DNA from: Methanosarcinales archaeon
GTDB lineage: Archaea; Halobacteriota; Methanosarcinia; Methanotrichales; Methanotrichaceae
Length of the DNA stretch: 6,303 nt
Reading direction: 5' to 3'
Assembly: GCA_013415595.1 (NCBI GenBank)
Contig: JAAEEW010000215.1
Coordinates: 1-6,303, forward strand
Shown: positions 1 to 5,698 of the stretch, one piece after another
Numbering within the stretch: the stretch's first letter is position 1
How the letters are laid out: every line of letters begins with the position of its first letter
Translations under genes and position numbers: made by a program
The notes under the pieces: model-generated
Told to the model about the DNA's origin: nothing
The model's database searches: none
The model's input: the letters and a program-made list of their open reading frames with translations, nothing else

Positions 1-237
1 ACCCCGGAGGAGAACGCCAGGAAGCTGGTGGAGATCCTCAAGGGCGAGGGAGGAGCGGGACGGGACCTGGTGGCCATGAACTCCGGGGCCGCCATCTACG
101 TCTCCGGCAAGGTCCCCACCCTGAGGGCGGGATGCGACATGGCCGAGGACGCCCTATCCTCCGGCCTGGCCCTGAACACCCTGCAGAGGCTGGTTGAGTT
201 CTCCGGCAACCCCGCCAGGCTGGAGCGGTTCTTGTGA
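1..237 (+). CDS. trpD: Anthranilate phosphoribosyltransferase, C-terminal fragment (5' end outside window)
   Basis: TrpD transfers the phosphoribosyl group of PRPP to anthranilate, the second step of tryptophan synthesis, in the cytoplasm. Only the last 78 codons are present. The reading frame is open from base 1 and ends at TGA 235-237. The fragment carries the family's C-terminal signature: an MNSGAAIYVSGK stretch (the usual NAA.ALYVAG region of the large alpha/beta domain), followed by helices with LRAGCDMAEDALSSGLAL and a terminal LQRLVEF segment. The glycine-rich PRPP loop and the metal site lie upstream of the window. Its position directly before trpF, with a 4-base stop/start overlap, supports the assignment. 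The family could also be a TrpD2/pyrimidine phosphorylase relative, but the trp context makes TrpD very likely. Confidence 0.93.
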   Translation, partial: TPEENARKLVEILKGEGGAGRDLVAMNSGAAIYVSGKVPTLRAGCDMAEDALSSGLALNTLQRLVEFSGNPARLERFL

Positions 238-875
238 CCAGGGTCAAGATCTGCGGCATGACCCGGGCAGAGGATCTTCAGGGAGCCCTGGATCTGGGCG
301 CCGACGCCGTGGGCTTCGTGGTCCAGATACCGGGATCCCGGCGAAGCCTCACCGCCGGGGCCGCCGGATCCCTCATCCGCCGGGTACCGATCTTCGTCAA
401 GAGCGTGGCGGTCATCGCTCCCACCGACAGAGAGGAGGCGGTCCACTTGGGCCGGGCCACCGGAGCCGATGTGCTCCAGGTCCACACCTCCCTGCCGCCT
501 GAAGAGATGGCCCGGCTGAGGGAGGACGTCTGCCAGAAGGTGGTGGCCGCAGTACCCGCCCTTCCCGGAGCCCTGGAGAGGGCCCTTGAGCTATCCGAAT
601 CCGTGGACGCCATCCTCCTGGACACCTACCGGGCCGGGACCCTGGGGGGCACGGGGGAGGTTCACGACTGGTCGGTCAGCGCCCGGGTGGTGGAGCAACT
701 GGACCTGCCGGTCATCCTGGCCGGAGGCCTGCACCCGGGAAACGTCCGCCAGGCAGTGGAGATGGTGCGGCCTTACGCCGTGGCCGTGGCCAGCGGAGTG
801 GAGAGCGACGGCCGCAAGGACCCCTCCAAGGTGAGGTCCTTCATCCAGGAGGTCCGGCGATGCCCGACGAACTAG
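234..875 (+). CDS. trpF: Phosphoribosylanthranilate isomerase
   Basis: TrpF isomerises N-(5'-phosphoribosyl)anthranilate to CdRP, the third step of the tryptophan pathway. The 213-residue product has the usual length of a stand-alone single-domain (beta/alpha)8 barrel. Visible signatures are VKICGMT (residues 4-10) with catalytic base Cys7, ILLDT with the general acid Asp130, GGTG (138-141) followed by W146, the phosphate-binding AGGLHPGNV (163-171), and SGVE (187-190). The start is GTG 234, fused to the trpD stop as GTGA, with a modest GGAG at 222-225 eight bases upstream. The frame ends at TAG 873-875. Two usually conserved spots are altered: the VQLHG motif reads LQVHT (81-85), and the Asp before SSGVE is Val. 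Both catalytic residues are intact, so an active enzyme is expected. Confidence 0.96.
   Translation: MTRVKICGMTRAEDLQGALDLGADAVGFVVQIPGSRRSLTAGAAGSLIRRVPIFVKSVAVIAPTDREEAVHLGRATGADVLQVHTSLPPEEMARLREDVCQKVVAAVPALPGALERALELSESVDAILLDTYRAGTLGGTGEVHDWSVSARVVEQLDLPVILAGGLHPGNVRQAVEMVRPYAVAVASGVESDGRKDPSKVRSFIQEVRRCPTN
847..853 (+). promoter_or_regulatory. Shine-Dalgarno sequence of trpE
   Basis: AGGAGGT lies 6 bases before ATG 860, inside the 3' end of trpF. It is complementary to the CCUCCU end of 16S rRNA. It fixes the trpE start at 860 and provides a local yardstick for SD-to-start spacing in this operon, which matters for trpC. Confidence 0.85.
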
Positions 876-2329
876 AGGGCAAGGCCGTGCTCACCGATGT
901 CAGCGACCGGGTGGACGTGGACCGTCCCCTCTCCCTCTACCTGGCGCTGCGCCACAGAGGCTACTCCTACCTGCTGGAGTCGGTGGAGAAGTCGTCCGCG
1001 GACAAGCCCGGCAGCAGCGCCCGTTTCTCCTTCGTGGGAGCCGGCCCCTGTGCCGTGGTTAGCATCAAGAACCGCCGTCTGACCGTGGAGCTGGAGTCGG
1101 AGGAGGTGGCCTCCTCCCTGGCCCGACGCCTCTCTGACGCGGTCTTGCTGGAGGATGGCGGCGGCTGTGTTCTCAGCGGGGTGATCCGCCCGGGCCGCGA
1201 CGTCTTCGACGCCCTGCGCTGTGCCATTCCCGCCAGCAGCCGGGCTCTGGGCAACCCCTTTGGCCGGCCGGTATTCCTGGGCGGAGGCATCGGATTTCTG
1301 TCCTACGACCTGGTCAAGGAGCGCTTCGGCTCCACCTCCCGCTCCTCAGTCCCGGACGCCCAGTTCGCCGTCACCGGCAGCACGGTGATCTTCGACCACC
1401 ACACCAGAACGGTCTATCAGGCCACATGCTCCCTCTTCGATCAGGGGGAGGCGGCGTTCGATCCTCTGCCCCTGCCAGTCCCGGTGGAGGAGGAGGTCCC
1501 CGAGCTGGCCGGAGAGCTGTTGGGGGCCGGGGATCCTGAAGAGTACCAGGAGGCGGTGAGGAGGGCCAAGGTGCACATCACCGACGGCGACATATTCCAG
1601 GTGGTCATCGCCCGGCCTACCAGGATCAGCTTCCCGGAGGACCCGGTCAGGCTCTACCAGAGGCTCAGAAGCATCAACCCCAGCCCCTACACCTACCTGT
1701 TCGAGTTTGGAGATACGGCCATTGTGGGCGCCTCTCCGGAGACCCTCTTCAACATCTACAGCCGCAAGCTGCGGGTGAACCCCATCGCCGGGACCTGTCC
1801 CCGGGGAAGGACGGTCAAGGAGGACGAGGACCTGGCCCGGGCCATGCTCGGCGACGAGAAGGAGCGGGCCGAGCACATCATGCTGGTGGACCTGGGAAGA
1901 AACGACGTGCGCAGCGTCTCCCAGTCCGGAACGGTCAAGGTGGAGGACTTCATGTCCGTGCTTCGCTACTCCCATGTCCAGCACATCGAGACCCTGGTCT
2001 GCGGCGATCTGCGGGCCGAGTGCGACCAGTTCGACGCCGCCCGGTCGGTCTTTCCGGCGGGAACGGTCTCCGGGGCGCCGAAGCTTCGAGCCATGGAGAT
2101 CATCGACACCCTGGAAGGCGAGCCCCGGGGAATCTACGCCGGAGGGGTGGGCTATTTCTCCTGCGACGGCAGCACCGACTTTGCCATCGCCATCCGCTCG
2201 GTGGTGATCCAGGATGGGGTGGCCACCGTGCAGGCCGGAGCGGGGATCGTGGCCGACTCCGATCCCTACCGGGAGTACATGGAGACCGAACGCAAGATGG
2301 CTGCCATGCGAAAGGCGCTGGGGGCTTGA
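860..2329 (+). CDS. trpE: Anthranilate synthase component I (chorismate-binding subunit)
   Basis: TrpE uses chorismate and ammonia, delivered by TrpG, to make anthranilate. It is the committed and usually feedback-inhibited step. The 489-residue protein has the N-terminal regulatory region and the C-terminal chorismate-binding domain. The LLES motif (38-41) and NPSPYTYLF (273-281) correspond to the tryptophan-binding pocket in known enzymes, so allosteric inhibition by Trp is likely. Catalytic-domain motifs are GASPE (290-294), PIAGT (308-312), ERAEHIMLVDLGRNDV (335-350), the active-site His375 in HVQHIET, FPAGTVSGAPK (398-408), GIYAGGVGYF (424-433) and QAGAGIVADSDP (458-469). Anthranilate synthase rather than PabB or isochorismate synthase is supported by the trp context. 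ATG 860 overlaps trpF by 16 bases and has a strong SD. The segment after RND reads VRSVS where GR/GK is usual. Confidence 0.97.
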   Translation: MPDELEGKAVLTDVSDRVDVDRPLSLYLALRHRGYSYLLESVEKSSADKPGSSARFSFVGAGPCAVVSIKNRRLTVELESEEVASSLARRLSDAVLLEDGGGCVLSGVIRPGRDVFDALRCAIPASSRALGNPFGRPVFLGGGIGFLSYDLVKERFGSTSRSSVPDAQFAVTGSTVIFDHHTRTVYQATCSLFDQGEAAFDPLPLPVPVEEEVPELAGELLGAGDPEEYQEAVRRAKVHITDGDIFQVVIARPTRISFPEDPVRLYQRLRSINPSPYTYLFEFGDTAIVGASPETLFNIYSRKLRVNPIAGTCPRGRTVKEDEDLARAMLGDEKERAEHIMLVDLGRNDVRSVSQSGTVKVEDFMSVLRYSHVQHIETLVCGDLRAECDQFDAARSVFPAGTVSGAPKLRAMEIIDTLEGEPRGIYAGGVGYFSCDGSTDFAIAIRSVVIQDGVATVQAGAGIVADSDPYREYMETERKMAAMRKALGA

Positions 2330-2333
2330 ACCC

Positions 2334-2921
2334 ATGAGAAGACCCATATTGTTCATAGACAACCAGGACTCCTTCGTGTGGAACCTGGTGGATTACGTCT
2401 CTCAGTTCTATCCGGAGACGGTGGTGTATCCCAACAGCGTAGAGCTGTCCGAGGTTCTCTGGCTGGAGCCGGCGGGAATCGTCATCTCCCCCGGCCCCGG
2501 CCATCCGGCCAATCCCAGGGACATCGGCAACTGCATCGAGATCATAAAGCACTTCAGCAGCAGGGACGTCCCTGTCCTGGGGGTGTGCCTGGGCCACCAG
2601 GCCATCAACCTGGCCTTTGGGGGCACCATCTCCCACACCATCCCCCTTCACGGCAAGGCCTCCCGCATCATCCACGACGGGACAGGCATATTCCAGGGGC
2701 TGGAAAATCCCCTGCAGGGCGGCAGGTACCACTCCCTGGCCGTGGAGAAGCTGGCCCCGTCCCTGGAGATATCGGCCTTCACCCCGGAGGGCGTGGTCAT
2801 GGGGGTCAGGCATCGCAGCCTGCAGGTCAACGGCCTACAGTTTCACCCGGAGTCGGTCCTGACGCCAGGTGGGATGGGCATAATTCTGAACTGGGTAAAG
2901 GAGGTGATGGCACGGTCCTGA
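2334..2921 (+). CDS. trpG: Anthranilate synthase component II (glutamine amidotransferase)
   Basis: TrpG hydrolyses glutamine and channels ammonia to TrpE. It is a 195-residue class I glutamine amidotransferase domain of typical stand-alone length. Signatures are the N-terminal ILFIDNQDSFVWNLVDYV, ISPGPGHP (51-58), the nucleophile elbow GVCLGHQA with Cys85, HGKAS (106-110), RYHSL (131-135) and FHPES, which supplies the catalytic His171 and Glu173. The triad is complete. The ATG at 2334 is chosen because the first beta strand and the NQDS motif follow at once. The frame is open further upstream, but only as an out-of-frame reading of trpE. A gap of 4 bases separates it from the trpE stop, with only a G-run (2320-2324) as possible SD, so translational coupling is likely. 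A shared role in para-aminobenzoate synthesis cannot be excluded. Confidence 0.97.
   Translation: MRRPILFIDNQDSFVWNLVDYVSQFYPETVVYPNSVELSEVLWLEPAGIVISPGPGHPANPRDIGNCIEIIKHFSSRDVPVLGVCLGHQAINLAFGGTISHTIPLHGKASRIIHDGTGIFQGLENPLQGGRYHSLAVEKLAPSLEISAFTPEGVVMGVRHRSLQVNGLQFHPESVLTPGGMGIILNWVKEVMARS
2899..2908 (+). promoter_or_regulatory. Extended Shine-Dalgarno sequence for trpC
   Basis: AGGAGGTGAT is a 10-base perfect complement to the conserved 3' end of 16S rRNA (AUCACCUCCU). It lies in the last codons of trpG. It marks where trpC translation begins: the spacing seen at trpE (6 bases after AGGAGGT) points exactly to an ACG at 2912, and the next option is CTG 2918. There is no ATG, GTG or TTG in the trpC frame at a suitable distance. 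Confidence 0.85.
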
Positions 2922-3670
2922 GTCCCCTGATCGAGGGCCTGGTGGGGGCCAGCGAGGCCCGCCGTCGCATTGCGGCTCCGGGCTACGATAAAGTCTCAAA
3001 GCCCCGGGACCTGGTGCGCTCGGCCAGGGAGTCCCGGGCCCGGGGATTGATCCCCATCATCGCCGAGATCAAGCCCCGCATACTGAGCCGTCCCCTGAAG
3101 CCGGGGGAGGCGGCACAGATGGCCCGCTCCTACCAGGAGATGGGGGCCTGTGCCGTGTCCGTGCTCACCGAGCCCACCTACTTCCTGGGCTCCATCGCCT
3201 CCCTGCCCGAGGCCAGGGCGGCCTGCGACATTCCCGTGCTGCGAAAGGACTTCATCCTGGACAAAATCCAGCTCCGGGAGGTCGAGGCCGACCTGGTCCT
3301 GCTCATCGCCACACTGCCTATCGACGTTCAGGACATGATCAATGCCTCCCGCTTCCTGGGCATGGAGCCTCTGGTGGAGGTGCACACCGAAGAAGAGCTG
3401 CACAGCGTCCTGAAGACCGACGCCCGGCTGGTGGGGATCAACAACCGCAACCTGGCCACCCTGGAGGTGGACCTGGCCACCTTCGAACGCCTGGGTCCCC
3501 TGGCCAGGGACGCCGGAGTCTTCGTGGTGGCCGAGAGCGGGGTGTACTCCCGGCAGGACGCCCTCTGCATGGTGCAGGCCGGGGCGGACGCCATCCTGGT
3601 GGGAACGAGCCTTATGAAGTCGCCCCGAAGCTTGAGAGAGCTGTGCGGCCTTGCCAGCCGGGACGAGTAG
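2912..3670 (+). CDS. trpC: Indole-3-glycerol phosphate synthase (non-standard start codon)
   Basis: TrpC closes the indole ring by decarboxylating CdRP to indole-3-glycerol phosphate. Numbering from ACG 2912 (252 residues), a (beta/alpha)8 barrel is evident: IIAEIK (49-54, Glu52 and Lys54), SVLTE (83-87), VLRKDFI with catalytic Lys112, LVEVH with Glu156, GINNRNL with Asn178, AESGV with Glu208 and Ser209, and GADAILVGTSLM near the C-terminus. These match the catalytic and phosphate-binding residues of characterised enzymes such as the Sulfolobus protein. The usual K..SPS segment after AEIK is replaced by KPRILSRP, and the Q-to-LLI stretch (120-132) is about three residues short. The start is uncertain: ACG 2912 has ideal SD spacing, CTG 2918 overlaps the trpG stop as CTGA, and GTG 2942 is the first conventional codon but 33 bases from the SD. 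It is the last gene of the plus-strand operon. Confidence 0.93.
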   Translation, partial: TVLSPLIEGLVGASEARRRIAAPGYDKVSKPRDLVRSARESRARGLIPIIAEIKPRILSRPLKPGEAAQMARSYQEMGACAVSVLTEPTYFLGSIASLPEARAACDIPVLRKDFILDKIQLREVEADLVLLIATLPIDVQDMINASRFLGMEPLVEVHTEEELHSVLKTDARLVGINNRNLATLEVDLATFERLGPLARDAGVFVVAESGVYSRQDALCMVQAGADAILVGTSLMKSPRSLRELCGLASRDE

Positions 3671-3697
3671 CCATCCAAAAAAATGCCCGGATTTTGG
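3671..3697. terminator. Convergent intergenic terminator region
   Basis: This gap separates the stop codons of trpC and the convergent DUF460 gene. It contains a dyad, CCAAAA (3675-3680) with TTTTGG (3692-3697), around a GC core. Read on the minus strand it gives a run of seven T (3683-3677) shortly after the DUF460 stop, the kind of U-tract that terminates archaeal RNA polymerase. On the plus strand the gap offers only four T. No promoter is visible in it. Confidence 0.45.
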
Positions 3698-5698
3698 TCA
3701 GCTTTGAGGCCGGCTCTGCTTCTTCTCCTCTTTTTTCCGGCTGACCCGGTACTCCTGAATCATGCTCTCCAGCCACCGGGTCTTCTTCTCTTTGGACTGC
3801 CGCTCCATCTGCTCCGCCCAGGCGGCCCGGACCCGCTCCAGGTTCTCCGGGTCGACGAAGGCGATGCCGTCGATGCGGCTCAGCTCCAGGTCCCGGGCCA
3901 TGAGAACCGGCACCCCTTTCCCGTGCAGGTACTCCTCCGCCTCCCGGGGCATCTCCCCCTCCGAGACCACGGCCTCCACTCCCATCTTCACCAGCAGGTC
4001 TGCGGTGTGGGGCCCGCCGCCGCTGGCGTCGCCCAGGAGCACCAGGTCTCCCCGGCCGATGGACCACCGCTCCCCGGCCGACACCACCGCCTCTTTGGAG
4101 AAGGCTTCCACCGGCTTCAGCCTGCGATAGCCCTTCAGCTCCTCCACCCGCTCGGTGCGGTTGAGGCGGGACCTCTGGGACTTGAGGCGGCGCAGGATCT
4201 TCCTCTCCGCCCGGAGCAGCCCCCGCAGCCGCTCGATCTCTTTGTCCCGGATGCGAATCTCGTGGTCCCTCCTGGTCTCCCGGTAGGCCTGGTCCCTCAC
4301 CCGCTCCAGCTTTCGCAATAGCCCGGCCACCTCCTGGTCCTTCCTGGCCAGATCGGACTTCAGCTCCTCCTGGTAGTCCCTCAGGGTCTTTATCTGCTCC
4401 TCCAGCTGGCGGTTGTGGTCTTTGACCTGGACCACGTCCGCCGGGCCCTCCGCCTCCGCCGCCTGCTCCGGCCTCTCCGGGGCCGGGGCGGCCACCAGCT
4501 CGGCTATGGCATTCTCGATGGAGTAGCCCCGCACCACCAGGGCTTTGACCTCGTCGGGATCGATCTCCGGCGGCGCTTTCTTCTCCACCAGGGAGAACTT
4601 GTTGCGGTACTTCTTGAAGGCGCTGACCGCCGCGGCCAGGGCGTCTCGCTGGTGGTCGTTCTTGTACCCGAACTGCCTGGCCATGGCGATCTTGTCCTCC
4701 GCCGGCACGGCCTCGCCGGGAGAGTAGAGCACCGAGTTGAAGGACCGTTTGATCTTCTCCACCGCCCCGGGGGTGGGGAAGACGTCGGTAGCCACGATCA
4801 GGGGCTTTCCCCGGGCGGCGATCCACTCGATGACGTCGGCCGGGGACATGGCCCGGGCGCTGGTGACGTCCACCAGCTCCCCCTGCAGGTTCAGGGCGGC
4901 CACCCCGGTGGTGGTGCCGGGGTCGATGCCGGCGATGATGTAGCCCCGGCGCTGCTGCAGCGGCAGGAACTGCAGACGGGGGCGCTCCACTCCCTCCACC
5001 CTCACCTGGGCGTCCTCGTAGCACCCGGGCTTGACCGGCACCCTCTCCCGGGGGGCCTCCACCACGAACTCGCAGCGGATGTAGCCGCCCAGCCCCTCCA
5101 CCGCCCGGCTGGTGAAGCTGAATCCCGACTCCCGGAGCTGCTTTTCCACCTCCCGGGCCCGGCCCTTGACCGTGCCGTGGATCTTGCGGGAGTAGCGCTT
5201 CTGGCTCCAGCCACCCCGGCCGGGAGAGCGGCGGCGGCTGACCTTGATCCAGGTCCTGTCCTCGAAGGCACAGACCACCTGGCCCACCCCCTTGGCCGCC
5301 AGCCGGGCGCAGGCCTCCGCCTCCTCCATGGGATTTAGCCGGTCGAAGGTCATGCCGTGCCAGCGGGCCACCCTGGTCAGGGCCTCCTGTCTCTCCCCTC
5401 CGGTGACCTGGACCAGCCTGGTGTTCATGGGCAGCTGCCGGAGCAGGGATATCAGGTCCCTGCGGCTGGAGGCCAGCTCGTGGACGTTGTCCACGGCTAT
5501 CAGCTCCGGCCGCTGCTCCCGGATCAGCCTGATCAGCTTGTGCCTGCTGATCATGTTGAAGGCGGTGGCCTGTTCACCGTCGAGAATGGCCAGGGCGTAG
5601 CTGGGATGCCTGCTCCTGGCCGACCCGCTGGCGATGTCCACCCCGAAGATGAGCCCTAAGATACCACCTCTTCTCCCTTCAGGCCCGCCTCCCGGCAC
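3698..5698 (-). CDS. DUF460/COG2433 multidomain protein, predicted RNase H-fold nuclease
   Basis: I recognise the archaeal DUF460 family, whose biochemical role is unknown to me. Numbering is from GTG 5698 (666 residues). Residues 17-135 look like an RNase H-like domain (FGVDIASGS with Asp21, LIAVD with Asp70). Residues 138-220 form a very basic segment with GRGGWSQKRYSR at 160-171, resembling the GGQ region of eRF1. Residues 252-365 are a RuvC/YqgF-like domain: GIDPGTTTG (Asp259), IVATD (Asp305) and NDHQRDALAAA (Asp348, Asp352). Residues about 425-515 are a highly charged coiled coil. Residues 536-625 form an alpha/beta domain with LVLLGDASGGG, and a Lys/Glu-rich tail follows. No signal peptide or membrane segment is seen, so it is cytoplasmic. 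The ORF overlaps rio2 by 43 bases. The first 14 or so residues (Gly/Arg-rich) may not be real: the start is unsettled. GGAGGT at 5711-5716 lies 12 bases before GTG. Confidence 0.9.
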   Translation of the reverse strand: MPGGGPEGRRGGILGLIFGVDIASGSARSRHPSYALAILDGEQATAFNMISRHKLIRLIREQRPELIAVDNVHELASSRRDLISLLRQLPMNTRLVQVTGGERQEALTRVARWHGMTFDRLNPMEEAEACARLAAKGVGQVVCAFEDRTWIKVSRRRSPGRGGWSQKRYSRKIHGTVKGRAREVEKQLRESGFSFTSRAVEGLGGYIRCEFVVEAPRERVPVKPGCYEDAQVRVEGVERPRLQFLPLQQRRGYIIAGIDPGTTTGVAALNLQGELVDVTSARAMSPADVIEWIAARGKPLIVATDVFPTPGAVEKIKRSFNSVLYSPGEAVPAEDKIAMARQFGYKNDHQRDALAAAVSAFKKYRNKFSLVEKKAPPEIDPDEVKALVVRGYSIENAIAELVAAPAPERPEQAAEAEGPADVVQVKDHNRQLEEQIKTLRDYQEELKSDLARKDQEVAGLLRKLERVRDQAYRETRRDHEIRIRDKEIERLRGLLRAERKILRRLKSQRSRLNRTERVEELKGYRRLKPVEAFSKEAVVSAGERWSIGRGDLVLLGDASGGGPHTADLLVKMGVEAVVSEGEMPREAEEYLHGKGVPVLMARDLELSRIDGIAFVDPENLERVRAAWAEQMERQSKEKKTRWLESMIQEYRVSRKKEEKKQSRPQS
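3715..3738 (+). terminator. Possible U-tract terminator for the trp operon inside the convergent gene
   Basis: A pyrimidine tract ending in six T (3731-3736) is the best plus-strand T-rich stretch after trpC. It also encodes, on the other strand, the lysine-rich KKEEKK tail of the DUF460 protein, so lysine codons alone could explain it. If used, the two convergent transcripts overlap by tens of bases. No hairpin is evident. Confidence 0.3.

Noticed and set aside
2214..2333. Upstream extension of trpG into trpE
   Set aside because: The extra 40 codons are an out-of-frame reading of trpE. The family's N-terminal strand begins right after ATG 2334.
1346..2362. 338-codon minus-strand open frame antisense to trpE
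   Set aside because: It has no family resemblance, and the plus strand encodes all TrpE motifs across the same bases.
2942..3670. trpC starting at GTG 2942
   Set aside because: It has no SD at a usable distance and removes the helix-like LIEGLV residues typical of the enzyme's N-terminus. It remains the fallback if non-AUG starts are excluded.
3668..3670. TAG codons as pyrrolysine readthrough sites (trpC, trpF, rio2 all end in TAG)
   Set aside because: Each protein is already full family length at its TAG, and readthrough would add long shadow-frame tails, so these are ordinary stops.
3683..4321. Plus-strand ORF starting right after trpC
   Set aside because: It is antisense to the DUF460 3' end with a Leu/Pro/His-rich translation and no SD, so it is a shadow frame.
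3612..5024. 470-codon minus-strand open frame
   Set aside because: It overlaps the DUF460 gene in another frame on the same strand, and its translation is low-complexity Gly/Arg/Pro-rich as expected of a shadow in GC-rich DNA.
4415..5338. 307-codon plus-strand open frame antisense to DUF460
   Set aside because: It is rich in Gly/His/Leu/Pro with no recognisable motif, whereas the opposite strand encodes clear conserved motifs.
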